A DNA stretch of 64,000 bases from Methylobacter tundripaludum SV96 (GTDB taxonomy: Bacteria; Pseudomonadota; Gammaproteobacteria; Methylococcales; Methylomonadaceae): the NCBI RefSeq assembly GCF_000190755.2, contig NZ_JH109152.1, positions 1,218,167-1,282,166 on the forward strand, read 5' to 3'. The translations under genes were made by a program, and so were the position numbers. The first letter of the stretch is position 1. The number at the start of each line of letters is the position of its first letter. This document shows, in pieces, positions 24,726 to 33,378 of the stretch. The notes under the pieces were generated by a model. That model was not told the DNA's origin. It saw nothing but the letters and a program-made list of their open reading frames with translations, and made no database searches.

Positions 24726-25781
24726 ATGCATAAACGTATACTTGACCACCTCAACGCCGCAATCTTGTTATTCGATCGCAATCTAGCCCTCACTTACATT
24801 AATTCTGCCGGAGAAATCCTGCTTGCCGACAGCTCGCGCCACTTGGTAGGTCTCGGCGCTCAGGAGTTGTTCAAATCTTCCGATCCCGCCCTGCTGATGA
24901 ATTTACAGCAATGCTTAACCATGGCGGAACCCCTGGTAGACCGGGAGCTTATCCTGGATCGTATGAGCCACAGCGTCACCATCAACTTTAGCGCAACGCC
25001 GTTATTGAAAAATGAGCGGGTCAACGAGATTCTGGTTGAATTCCAACAAGTGGACAATCACCTGCGCATATCCAAGGAAGAGCGCTTATTAACCCAGCAG
25101 AACACCGCCAGATTACTGGTCCGAGGCTTGGCGCATGAAATCAAAAACCCGTTGGGCGGCTTGCGCGGCGCGGCACAGTTACTGGACCTGGAATTGAATG
25201 ACCCGGAACTCAAGGAGTACACCCGGATTATCATTGCCGAATCCGACCGCCTGCAAGGCTTGATGGATAAAATGCTGGGCCCCAACAAGCTGCCCAATAA
25301 AAAAGCCATCAATATTCATGAAGTGCTGGAGCGAGTCAGGCAGCTGGTTCAAGCCGAGTCCAGCCTGACCATTAAATCCGACTACGACCCCAGTATCCCT
25401 AACATACTGGCGGATAAAGACCAGCTCATTCAGGCTATTTTAAATATCGCCAAGAATGCCGTTCAGGCGCTGAACGGCGAAGGCAACATCACCATCAAAA
25501 CCCGAATTCACCGGCAAGTGACCATTGGCCGCAAGCGCTATAAATTGGCGGTGAAGTGCGACATTATCGATAACGGACCGGGAATCGACGCCGACATGAT
25601 GAATCAAATATTTTATCCGATGATTACCGGGCGCGCGGACGGCACGGGACTGGGTTTGTCGATAGCTCAAGCGCTGATCAATCAGCATAACGGCTTGATT
25701 GAATGTAGCAGCGAACCTGGAAACACGGTGTTTTCAATCTTCTTACCCATTATTGCGCTACGGGAGACCGGCAATGACTAA
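24726..25781 (+). CDS. ntrB: Nitrogen regulation sensor histidine kinase NtrB
   Basis: A 351-residue cytoplasmic two-component kinase/phosphatase for NtrC, controlled by PII. The PAS domain covers ~1-110. The phospho-acceptor is His137 in 'GLAHEIKNPLGGLRGAAQLL'. The catalytic ATPase has the N box 'AILNIAKNAVQAL', G1 'DIIDNGPGID' and G2 'GTGLGLSIAQALI'. There are no membrane segments. It overlaps ntrC by 8 bp, so the two are co-translated, and it is divergent from the nitrate reductase genes it is expected to help control. Confidence 0.96.
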   Translation: MHKRILDHLNAAILLFDRNLALTYINSAGEILLADSSRHLVGLGAQELFKSSDPALLMNLQQCLTMAEPLVDRELILDRMSHSVTINFSATPLLKNERVNEILVEFQQVDNHLRISKEERLLTQQNTARLLVRGLAHEIKNPLGGLRGAAQLLDLELNDPELKEYTRIIIAESDRLQGLMDKMLGPNKLPNKKAINIHEVLERVRQLVQAESSLTIKSDYDPSIPNILADKDQLIQAILNIAKNAVQALNGEGNITIKTRIHRQVTIGRKRYKLAVKCDIIDNGPGIDADMMNQIFYPMITGRADGTGLGLSIAQALINQHNGLIECSSEPGNTVFSIFLPIIALRETGND

Positions 25782-27189
25782 GTCCGAAACTGTCTGGATC
25801 ATCGACGACGACAAATCCATACGCTGGGTCGTAGAAAAAGCGCTGCAAAAAGCAGACATCAACACCCGCAGTTTTTCCGGTGCGGCCGATTTGATAAACG
25901 CATTGCAGAACGATTTACCCGACGCCCTGATTACCGATATTCGCATGCCCGGCATGGACGGGCTGGAACTTTTGAACAAAATTCAATTGAGCCACCCGAA
26001 CCTGCCGGTTATTGTGATGACTGCGCATTCCGACCTGGAAAGCGCGGTCTCGGCGTTCCACGGCGGCGCTTTTGAGTACTTGCCCAAGCCCTTTGACATT
26101 AAAGAAGTCGTCGATCTGGCTCATAGAGCCTGCATTCATAGCCGACAGCAGCAACTTGAGGGATCGGCTTCAGATGCCCACACGGCCGATGAATCTACGC
26201 CGGAAATTATCGGCGAAGCGCCTTCGATGCAAGAGGTATTCCGCGCTATAGGCAGACTGGCAAGGTCGCATATCACCGTGCTCATCAACGGCGAATCGGG
26301 AACCGGCAAGGAGTTGGTGGCCAAAGCCTTGCATCGCCACAGCCCCAGAGCCGCCAGCCCGTTCATCGCCCTGAATATGGCCGCCATTCCCAAAGACCTG
26401 ATGGAATCGGAACTATTCGGTCATGAAAAAGGCGCCTTTACCGGCGCACAATCGCGCCGCGCCGGACGCTTTGAACAAGCCGATGGCGGCACCCTGTTTC
26501 TTGATGAAATCGGCGACATGCCCGCCGAACTGCAAACCCGTTTATTACGGGTGCTGGCCGATGGCGAGTTCTATCCGGTCGGCTCGTACTCATCGGTTAA
26601 AGTCGATGTGCGCATTATCGCCGCCACCCATCAGAACCTTGAAACGCTGGTAGAGCAAGGCCGCTTTCGGGAAGATTTATTCCACCGCTTAAACGTGATC
26701 CGCATCCACATCCCGCCCCTGCGCGAACGCAAACAGGACATCCCCTTGCTGCTGCGCCACTTTTTAAATCAGGCGGCTGTCGAACTCAATACCGAAATTA
26801 AAGTCTTAAAACCCGAGGCTGAGGCTTTTTTAAGCACGCTGGACTGGCCGGGCAATGTAAGACAGTTGGAAAACAGCTGTCGCTGGCTGACCGTAATGGC
26901 GTCGGGCCGGGAAATTCATCTGCACGATCTGCCGCCCGAGTTGCTTAATACCACATCAGAAAAAAACGCGGCCGAAACCGGCTGGGAAGCATTGCTGAGG
27001 AACTGGATAGACCAGCAGCTGTTGCGTGGGAACGAGGCCGAAATCGCCAAACAAATCATCCCCACCGTTGAAAGCATTTTAATAAAGGCGGCGTTAAACT
27101 TTACCCACGGAAAACGGCATGAAGCGGCTATTTTATTGGGCTACGGTCGAAACACCTTGACCCGAAAAATTCAGGAGTTGGGGATATGA
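25774..27189 (+). CDS. ntrC: Nitrogen regulation response regulator NtrC
   Basis: A 471-residue sigma-54 activator. The receiver (~1-120) has phospho-acceptor Asp55 ([11 protein letters not shown]) and switch Lys in YLPKPFD. The AAA+ domain (~145-385) has Walker A GESGTGKE, sigma-54 contact loop GAFTGA and Walker [13 protein letters not shown]. The C-terminal Fis-type helix-turn-helix is '[21 protein letters not shown]'. I chose the ATG at 25774 (GGGAGA upstream); the frame's extension to 25699 overlaps ntrB. The likely targets in this window are nrtA, narK and nasB. Confidence 0.97.
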   Translation: MTKSETVWIIDDDKSIRWVVEKALQKADINTRSFSGAADLINALQNDLPDALITDIRMPGMDGLELLNKIQLSHPNLPVIVMTAHSDLESAVSAFHGGAFEYLPKPFDIKEVVDLAHRACIHSRQQQLEGSASDAHTADESTPEIIGEAPSMQEVFRAIGRLARSHITVLINGESGTGKELVAKALHRHSPRAASPFIALNMAAIPKDLMESELFGHEKGAFTGAQSRRAGRFEQADGGTLFLDEIGDMPAELQTRLLRVLADGEFYPVGSYSSVKVDVRIIAATHQNLETLVEQGRFREDLFHRLNVIRIHIPPLRERKQDIPLLLRHFLNQAAVELNTEIKVLKPEAEAFLSTLDWPGNVRQLENSCRWLTVMASGREIHLHDLPPELLNTTSEKNAAETGWEALLRNWIDQQLLRGNEAEIAKQIIPTVESILIKAALNFTHGKRHEAAILLGYGRNTLTRKIQELGI

Positions 27190-27264
27190 TGGGTCGTTAC
27201 GCAGTGCGTTGAAGTAGCGCTTCACAGCGAGGGAATAATCGCCAAGAAAAACCTACTAAAATTC

Positions 27265-27310
27265 TGCGACAATATGTCACATTCCATCGCCTACGTATTT
27301 TTACTAATAT
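27265..27310 (+). promoter_or_regulatory. Promoter and dyad of sRNA copy A
   Basis: TTCCAT (27282-27287), a 17-bp spacer, then TAATAT (27305-27310), with the predicted start 7 nt later at the first base of the hairpin. The same boxes and spacer length occur before copies B and C. TGCGACA-ATA-TGTCACA (27265-27281) is a dyad centred at about -44, an activator-like position; it is kept in copy C but decayed in B. Confidence 0.6.
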
Positions 27311-27316
27311 ATATAC

Positions 27317-27399
27317 AACTCTTGAGATGCAAATTTCCTCCTCGGAATTCAGAGTTTTATATCCTTCTCTAATGCGGCCCACTCGGCCGCATTTTTTTT
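27317..27399 (+). ncRNA. Candidate sRNA, copy A of a three-member family
   Basis: An 83-nt unit. A first stem AACTCT/AGAGTT encloses an inner hairpin TTCC-TCCTC-GGAA that exposes UCCUC, the complement of a Shine-Dalgarno sequence. A ~14-nt single strand and an intrinsic terminator follow (AATGCGGCC, loop, GGCCGCATT, T8). Copies B and C have exactly the same length. The terminator loop bases vary (CACTC, TAACC, TAATC) while the stem is largely kept. All three are also open in one frame (TLEMQ.SSSEFRVLYP.LMRP), so a peptide cannot be fully excluded, but no start codon or ribosome site is shared. Confidence 0.65.
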
Positions 27400-27468
27400 G
27401 CCTGTAGATAAGCGGAAGCTTTGCCTATAGGGTGGATACCAAGGTTTGCCCGTTAAGTTCCCCCTAAA

Positions 27469-27484
27469 TCAGGTTTTAACCTGA
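27469..27484. promoter_or_regulatory. TCAGGTT dyad upstream of oxidase operon
   Basis: TCAGGTTTTAACCTGA is a perfect inverted repeat with a 2-nt centre, a possible operator for the multicopper oxidase operon. No regulator can be named. Confidence 0.35.
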
Positions 27485-27689
27485 GTCCGAATCAGGGTTT
27501 CACCCGAGTTCATTTACTCTACCTTTCCGATACATTCAGTCTCAACGGAGTAAACCCTCAGACTGGCTGCCGATATAGTTCAGTTCGTTTCGTCCCACGC
27601 AAAGGGATGTCAAAGAGATGTCGAATCATAGGCATTCATGCCAAAAATCCAGATGTATTTCCAGTCGAGGAATGGATGCAAGTACTTGA

Positions 27690-27731
27690 CCGATATGTCT
27701 TGATGTTGCTGTCAACATCAAGACATATCGG
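27690..27731 (+). promoter_or_regulatory. 19-bp-arm hairpin in leader of oxidase operon
   Basis: The arms 27690-27708 (CCGATATGTCTTGATGTTG) and 27713-27731 are exact complements around the tetraloop CTGT, followed by GCTTTTGTTCTTT. It ends 38 nt before the ATG at 27770. It could be an attenuator/terminator or an mRNA-stabilising hairpin. Confidence 0.65.
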
Positions 27732-27769
27732 GCTTTTGTTCTTTGAAAAAAGAAAATGAGGTACTTCAA

Positions 27770-30049
27770 ATGAAAACCAAACATACATTAGCTGCGATAG
27801 CACTTACAGCGTTGAGTCTATCCGTACATGCCGACCTGGCACGGGTCGGACCGACTAACTTACCTTCACCGGCGGGGCACGGTTTTCCGAACTGGTATCA
27901 GGATTTGAACGGAACCGTCTTCGATTTATGCTTGCCTAATGCCAGCGATACCGGCGCCTTGCAACAGAATGCCTGTTTGCTGGTCGGGCCCGGCTTGCCC
28001 GATCCGCCTTACAGCTTCCCAACCAACTTCCCCGATGAAGCCTTTTACTTTAATGCCACGTCCGTGATGGACATGCCGGCAGGCAAGAAGGCCACGCTGG
28101 TTCTGGCGCTGGAAGCGGCCTTCTCTGTAGGGCCTGTAGTTGTGGGCGATCAAATCACATTCACGCGCATCCGCTTGTTTGCGGGCGTGCCGGAACCGGG
28201 AACTTACACCGTGACGCATCCTTACGGCGTCGAGACATTCCCGGTTGATGCGGTTTCTGCCACCGGCAACCGCGATATCGTGTTCAGCGAAGACGTCGGC
28301 GTGGCGCGCGGCGTGTTTGACGGCGCGCTTCATAGCCGTGTAGGCCCTTTCCTGCAACGTTCCGCCAGCAGCGGCGGGGTTCCACTCGCACCGGTCACCC
28401 TTAATGGCGCTCAATTCCTGTCGGACGGAGTTGCTACGGAATTCGTTACCGGCAGCCCCTTCGGCACCAACTACCTCGAGATCTGCGGTGAAACAGCCGC
28501 CGGCGCTCCCATTTTACTCGGAACCCAAGGGGCCAACGGTACCTGTATTCGCTCCGAGCAATTCAGCCTGATGGGCCGCCTGCACGATTTTGTGGCCAGC
28601 CCGATCCCCAGTCCGCTGGAGATCTACAACGGCTTCTACAAACGCGATGCTGCCGGCACGCAGGTTGATGTGTATGCCAAAGACATTAAGGTACTGGCCT
28701 CACAGCCTAATCCTTCGTTGACGGCGGCTGCAACAAACATAGCGCCTGTCAAGATGATCCCGTTCGGCCCCGCCGCGCTCGGGCAGTACTATACCCAGGG
28801 CATGGTGGATCCTCTCGGCAATTTGCCGGGCCCCATATCGGTCATCAACAGCGCCGATACTCCGCCCAGCCTATTTACGATGCATGCGGTCGATGTCGTG
28901 ACCGCGGCTTCGGCAAATTACGCTAACCAAACGCTGACCGTAGTTGCGACCAGCAGCGATAAGGGGGGCTTCGGAGTCGACCAACTACCGCCTACATTGA
29001 CGCTGGAGGGCTACGGCGACACAGCCGTGTCAACCAATAACGCCAACGATCCGGCTGAAGTGACCCTAAAGGTGGCCGGTGTCGTCACGCCGCCGGATAC
29101 CGTTACCGTGAAATCGACTGCCGGCGGCAGCGGGACATTCCCCGTGGCGCGCAATCAGGTAACAGGGGCCGGTGCGCCCGGAGCTGGCGTACCGCTTGCC
29201 CTGGATGATAGCGCAGTCGCAGAAGCGGGAGGTTTGGCCGTCGATATTCCGGTTACCGCTAACGATGTCGCTAACCCGGCGGCTCTGATCACCTCTGTGC
29301 AATTGGTCGGACAGGCGATTCCGGCGGGTTCCGGCTCGGCATCCGTTAATGGCGTTGCCATCACGTACACGCCGGGTTCCGTAAACGGCGATGTGACTTT
29401 CCAATATACGGCATCCAACAGCATCGGTCAGTCCAATGTGGCGACAGTGATCGTCACGGTCGCGCCGTCCGCAGCAGGGCCTGCACCGATTGTTAACCCC
29501 GATGGGCCGGTCAATGTGGCCGTCAGCCAGTCGGTAGTGATTGATGTGCTGGCCAACGACTCTGGCAATGGCGCTGCGCTGAATCCGGCGTCGGTATTGG
29601 TATCCAACGTCACCGGCGGCACGGCAACGCCTGATGCGACCGGCAAGGTGACTTTCGCGGCTGGCGCCACGGCAGGCACTTTCGGCTTCGATTACACCGT
29701 AACCAATGACAATGGTCAGGTTTCACCGCTTGCGCATGTCACGGTAACGGTCGTTAATGCTGAAGTTATCCAGATAACCAGTACGCAGTGTAAACCCATC
29801 AATGCCACTTCGGGCGAATGGCGGGTCGCTGGAACCAGTACAGTGCAAACCAACAACAATATCCAGTTGTACCTGACAGCCTCTGTGCCGACCGACCTGA
29901 ATACCAATAAACTGGGCGCGGCAACTCCAGTCGTCGCCGGTGCGTGGGACTTCAGGGCAAAACCAGGACCTGCCTGCAAGACGCCGATCAGCTTGCGGTC
30001 ATCAGCGACGGGCGCAACGAGGGCAAATATCGCCATTACCATCAGGTAA
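27770..30049 (+). CDS. Secreted cadherin/Ig-like repeat protein next to multicopper oxidase
   Basis: A 759-residue exported protein with signal peptide MKTKHTLAAIALTALSLSVHA. The first ~440 residues form a beta-rich domain I cannot name. Then come two bacterial cadherin/VCBS-like repeats (~480-570 'DDSAVAEAGGLAVDIPVTANDV..' and ~575-665 'VNPDGPVNVAVSQSVVIDVLANDSG..') and a C-terminal domain with a Cys pair (ITSTQCKP, GPACKTP). The ATG at 27770 has TGAGG upstream; the frame's TTG at 27743 is rejected. It is the first gene before a copper oxidase and a SCO chaperone. A role as surface scaffold or partner of the oxidase is inference. Confidence 0.75.
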   Translation: MKTKHTLAAIALTALSLSVHADLARVGPTNLPSPAGHGFPNWYQDLNGTVFDLCLPNASDTGALQQNACLLVGPGLPDPPYSFPTNFPDEAFYFNATSVMDMPAGKKATLVLALEAAFSVGPVVVGDQITFTRIRLFAGVPEPGTYTVTHPYGVETFPVDAVSATGNRDIVFSEDVGVARGVFDGALHSRVGPFLQRSASSGGVPLAPVTLNGAQFLSDGVATEFVTGSPFGTNYLEICGETAAGAPILLGTQGANGTCIRSEQFSLMGRLHDFVASPIPSPLEIYNGFYKRDAAGTQVDVYAKDIKVLASQPNPSLTAAATNIAPVKMIPFGPAALGQYYTQGMVDPLGNLPGPISVINSADTPPSLFTMHAVDVVTAASANYANQTLTVVATSSDKGGFGVDQLPPTLTLEGYGDTAVSTNNANDPAEVTLKVAGVVTPPDTVTVKSTAGGSGTFPVARNQVTGAGAPGAGVPLALDDSAVAEAGGLAVDIPVTANDVANPAALITSVQLVGQAIPAGSGSASVNGVAITYTPGSVNGDVTFQYTASNSIGQSNVATVIVTVAPSAAGPAPIVNPDGPVNVAVSQSVVIDVLANDSGNGAALNPASVLVSNVTGGTATPDATGKVTFAAGATAGTFGFDYTVTNDNGQVSPLAHVTVTVVNAEVIQITSTQCKPINATSGEWRVAGTSTVQTNNNIQLYLTASVPTDLNTNKLGAATPVVAGAWDFRAKPGPACKTPISLRSSATGATRANIAITIR

Positions 30050-30080
30050 GTAAACGCAGAGAAAGCGTTGGAAAACAACA

Positions 30081-30104
30081 CACCGGTTCCGCAAGGGACC
30101 GGTG
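30081..30104 (+). promoter_or_regulatory. GCAA-tetraloop hairpin between secreted protein and oxidase genes
   Basis: CACCGGTTCC-GCAA-GGGACCGGTG forms a 10-bp stem with one G:U pair, followed by 'cttctct' without a clear T-run. It may be an RNA-processing or stability element inside the operon. Confidence 0.5.
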
Positions 30105-30137
30105 CTTCTCTAAATCCTCTAAAAACAGAGGTGTGCC

Positions 30138-32066
30138 ATGTTTAAGAAAATAATCAAGGTAACGAACTTCAGCCAACGCGAGAAAACCATAGCTCGCTAT
30201 ATGCAGGAAGTTAACGACATTCAAAAGGCCGGCATCACCCGGCGCGAATTATTCAAAATGGGTTTGACAGCCGGTGTTGGCGGCCTGACCGCGATTGGCG
30301 GTCGTAACTTTCTGCCCAATCTGGCTGAAGCGGCGGATACTGGTTTGATCAGTCCGCCCTGCAACAAGCCCTGGACGGAGCCGCTGCCGATTCCCAAATC
30401 CTGCCAATCGGTCGGATTTTACACCGGCCCTACGCCGGAAGAAGGCCAATGCGGCGAAAAGCAGACGCTTTGGAATCCGGGCGCAAATGCTTTTGACGAC
30501 TTCGAGGAAGCGCGCGACGAGAATCATCAGCGCTGGACCGAACTGGGCGGCCTGGATGCCTGCACGAAATATGAGCTGATGGCCAGGGAAATTGACTGGA
30601 ATTTTTACTCGACGGAAGAATATCCGTCCTTCAACTCCAAGGTCTGGACCTATGTCGATATGAACTCGGATGCCGTCGGCGTACTGCGTATCAATGCCCA
30701 TTACGGTGCGCCGGTCCTCATGCGCATGTATAACGGCTTGCCCAAGGATAGTAAGGACAACCAAGGGTTTGGCATCAACCAGTGCACGCCGCACCTGCAT
30801 AATGCCCATAACCCCCCGGAATCCGATGGCGGACCGACCCGGTTCTACGACTCCGGCAAGTGGTGGGACTACTGGTATCCCAATGTTCGGGCAGGCTTTG
30901 CCAGCACGCACAAGAACGGAACTTGGTACAACGGATCATGGTGTCCGGGCGACTGGCAGGAAACCCAAAGCACGCTGTGGTTTCACGACCATCGGTTCGA
31001 CTTCACCGCCGCCAATGTCTACAAAGGCATGGCCTCGTTCTATACGTTGTTCAGCAACGATATTAACCTCGATACCGGTGATGAAGCGACCGGCCTCAGG
31101 TTGCCCAGCGGTGAATACGATGTCCCGCTGCTATTCACCGACAAGGTGTTCGACCAAAGCGGACAGATGTTCTTCGACACCTTCAACCTGGAAGGCATCG
31201 TCGGCGACCAGCAAACGGTCAACTTCAAGATCAAGCCCGTTATGGATGTCAAGCGGCGTAAATACCGTTTCCGCTTCCTGGATGGCGGACCCTCGCGGTT
31301 TATCGAATTATTTATGAGTAACGGCGCCAAGTTCACGCGCATCGCCAATTGCGGTAATCTGTTGCCTAGGGCGCAAGTTGTCTCCAGTGTACGGCTGGGC
31401 GTGGCCGAAAGAGCGGATGTGATCATCGATTTCAGCCAATACGCGCCAGGCACTGTGATTTACCTGGAAAACCGGCTGGAGCAGCTCACCGGCAAGGGCA
31501 CCACGGGCAAGATTCTTCCTTCCAGCAGCAAGACCCAATTGCTCAAATTCGTCGTATCCGGCGATCCGGTTGCAGATGACAGTGCATCGTTGAGCACGCT
31601 CCAGTCCCAGGTCATGGTGCCGATGCCTGCTCGGACCAATCCGATCAAGGTCCAGCGCCGGTTCAAGTTCGATACCAGCAATGGGGCCTGGACGGTCAAT
31701 GGCCAGTTATTCGATCCCTCCAAAATCAGCGCTTATCCGGCAGAGGGGTCGGCGGAACAATGGACGCTGGAGTCGGGCGGCGGCTGGTCGCATCCGGTGC
31801 ATTCGCATCACGAGGAATTCCAACTGCTCACCCGCAACGGCAAAGCCGAGAATCTGGCGATCGATGACAAATCGCGCAAGGACGTGGTCCGGATCGGCGA
31901 TGGGGCCGTTGGCACGTCGGGAACGGGGTCGGTCAGCTACTACATGCAATACCGCGACTGGTATGGGGACTATCCATTGCACTGCCACAATGTCGTGCAT
32001 GAAGACCACGCCATGATGATCCGCTTCCGCATCGTGCCGCCCGATGACTCGAAAGCCGGCAAGTAA
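30138..32066 (+). CDS. Tat-exported multicopper oxidase
   Basis: A 642-residue laccase/CotA-like multicopper oxidase. The Tat signal 'TRRELFKMGLTAGVGG' lies ~37-52, preceded by a long n-region. Four copper motifs are complete: HLHNAH (~217), HDHRFD (~282), HPVHSHHEEF (~551, T1/T2/T3 ligands) and HCHNVVHEDHAMM (~614) with Met as likely axial ligand. The enzyme would oxidise an organic substrate or Mn(II)/Cu(I) and reduce oxygen to water in the periplasm or outside the cell. GAGGTG precedes the ATG. It is followed 22 bp later by a SCO-family chaperone, suggesting assisted copper loading. The substrate is unknown. Confidence 0.9.
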   Translation: MFKKIIKVTNFSQREKTIARYMQEVNDIQKAGITRRELFKMGLTAGVGGLTAIGGRNFLPNLAEAADTGLISPPCNKPWTEPLPIPKSCQSVGFYTGPTPEEGQCGEKQTLWNPGANAFDDFEEARDENHQRWTELGGLDACTKYELMAREIDWNFYSTEEYPSFNSKVWTYVDMNSDAVGVLRINAHYGAPVLMRMYNGLPKDSKDNQGFGINQCTPHLHNAHNPPESDGGPTRFYDSGKWWDYWYPNVRAGFASTHKNGTWYNGSWCPGDWQETQSTLWFHDHRFDFTAANVYKGMASFYTLFSNDINLDTGDEATGLRLPSGEYDVPLLFTDKVFDQSGQMFFDTFNLEGIVGDQQTVNFKIKPVMDVKRRKYRFRFLDGGPSRFIELFMSNGAKFTRIANCGNLLPRAQVVSSVRLGVAERADVIIDFSQYAPGTVIYLENRLEQLTGKGTTGKILPSSSKTQLLKFVVSGDPVADDSASLSTLQSQVMVPMPARTNPIKVQRRFKFDTSNGAWTVNGQLFDPSKISAYPAEGSAEQWTLESGGGWSHPVHSHHEEFQLLTRNGKAENLAIDDKSRKDVVRIGDGAVGTSGTGSVSYYMQYRDWYGDYPLHCHNVVHEDHAMMIRFRIVPPDDSKAGK

Positions 32067-32088
32067 TCAATCGAACGAGGATACAGCC

Positions 32089-32748
32089 ATGAACAAAAGA
32101 GAGTTTATCAAAAGCGCAACCGCTGCTTCTCTTGGCGCAGTGGTATTGGGTGCAATGCCCTCCATATCAACTGCAGGGGAGCGTTCCCTTTTAATCAAGC
32201 CGAGCAATCGGGACGAGCGCCGCAAAAAATCCTTCCCGAATGTCCCGCTGGTAACGCATGAGGGCGAGACCGTGCGGTTCTATGATGACCTGATCAAAGA
32301 CAAGACCGTGCTCATCAATTTTATGTATGCGCGTTGCGCCGATATTTGCCCTGGCATGACGGCGAATCTGAAGCGGGTGCAAAAAGAGCTGGGTGAGCGA
32401 ATGGGGCGCGACATATTTATGTATTCGATCACGCTTGAGCCGGAATACGACACGCCGGCGGCGCTGAAAGCTTATGCCGATCTCTTTAGAGTCAGGACGG
32501 GCTGGAAGTTTCTGACAGGCAAAAAAAGTGACATCGAGCTGCTGCGCAGGCAACTGGGTTTTACTTTCTCGGATCCGGTGCTGGATCAGGACAAGACCCA
32601 GCACATCGGCGTCGTCAAATACGGCATCGAGCCGTTGGAGCGATGGGGAACGTGTCCCGCCTTGGGTAACCCCAAATACATCGCCGAATATGTTTACTGG
32701 ATGGAACCTAGTGGGCAGAGACCGAAGTTGTCAGAAATGATGGGCTGA
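32089..32748 (+). CDS. SCO1/SenC-family copper chaperone
   Basis: A 219-residue exported thioredoxin-fold protein. Copper ligands are CADIC (~83-87) and His in 'TQHIGVVKYG' (~171). The N-terminus 'MNKREFIKSATAASLGAVVLGAMPSISTAG' is a signal sequence with a weak Tat-like KREFIK. GAGGA lies before the ATG at 32089; the frame's opening at 32044 overlaps the oxidase and is rejected. Usually SCO proteins metallate cytochrome oxidase CuA; here position suggests service to the multicopper oxidase. Confidence 0.9.
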   Translation: MNKREFIKSATAASLGAVVLGAMPSISTAGERSLLIKPSNRDERRKKSFPNVPLVTHEGETVRFYDDLIKDKTVLINFMYARCADICPGMTANLKRVQKELGERMGRDIFMYSITLEPEYDTPAALKAYADLFRVRTGWKFLTGKKSDIELLRRQLGFTFSDPVLDQDKTQHIGVVKYGIEPLERWGTCPALGNPKYIAEYVYWMEPSGQRPKLSEMMG

Positions 32749-32784
32749 AATCCGCAATAACAGAGAAGACGTCGGTTTAGCGCC

Positions 32785-32964
32785 ATGGATAAAGCGCCGG
32801 ATCAAATGCCGGCGGAAAAAGACCCCGTCGCTACCGGGCTTTTTAACCGATACAGGAAACTGTCGATGCCGAACCTCAGGCTAACCGACGTTGATGTAGA
32901 GGCCCTGGTTAACTATATGGAAACCGGTGCCATACCCTCCGCGATGGTTAAACTAAACGGTTGA
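32785..32964 (+). CDS. Short ORF resembling C-terminal tail of SCO/cytochrome c-like proteins
   Basis: A 59-residue frame, MDKAPDQMPA... ending MVKLNG. The segment 'LFNRYRKLSMPNLRLTDVDVEALVNYME' resembles the heme-Met region (MPN) of small cytochrome c domains and the tails of some SCO proteins, but no CxxCH heme site is present. It lies 36 bp after the SCO stop and before the operon terminator. It is either a remnant of a longer fusion or a small independent gene. The ribosome site is poor. Confidence 0.4.
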   Translation: MDKAPDQMPAEKDPVATGLFNRYRKLSMPNLRLTDVDVEALVNYMETGAIPSAMVKLNG

Positions 32965-33018
32965 TGCCGGTATATCGGCAGCTGTAAGTGCAATATCTGA
33001 TGGGTAGGACGCTATTTG

Positions 33019-33057
33019 GACTGGCCCGGAAACACCTTCCGGGCCAGTCTTTTTTTT
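33019..33057 (+). terminator. Strong intrinsic terminator of oxidase operon
   Basis: GACTGGCCCGGAA (33019-33031), loop ACACC, TTCCGGGCCAGTC (33037-33049), then eight T. The stem is a perfect 13 bp. Confidence 0.95.
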
Positions 33058-33378
33058 GTCTGAACAAAGTAGGCAAATAGTCCAGTTATCGTCCCCTCAT
33101 TTTTGCGAGAACTAGTACTGATACTTATATATTTATCAATCTATTGAAGCTACCATCAGGCACGAAAGGCAAGTGTAGTCATGGGTTGCGCAGCCGGAAC
33201 CCGATTATATTTTAATGCAAACATATTATAGTGTGCATGCCTTAAATAACCCTTAATTATGAAAACGGGTCATCTGCCTGAGGTGGTTTTGATCGACCAG
33301 AATTTGCGTCGAAAAAAGCGTGAAGAGCTCTCAGGCTGTTTAAGAAAACATTCAGCGAGGCTATGTGGGGGATTAATT
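33058..33378 (+). other. Upstream region of narL-type regulator
   Basis: About 320 bases with no gene. The open frame from 33259 runs into the regulator, but its first 40 residues are not receiver-like. I see no certain promoter; a GGGGG ribosome site is at ~33367-33371. Confidence 0.4.

Larger units (their letters stand above)
27190..27769 (+). other. 580-bp gap holding sRNA copy A and two palindromes
   Basis: Between ntrC and the secreted protein gene. It contains the first copy of an 83-nt transcription unit (27317-27399) with its promoter region from 27263, a 16-bp dyad at 27469-27484 and a 19-bp-arm hairpin at 27690-27731. The rest (27500-27680) shows nothing I can assign. Confidence 0.6.
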
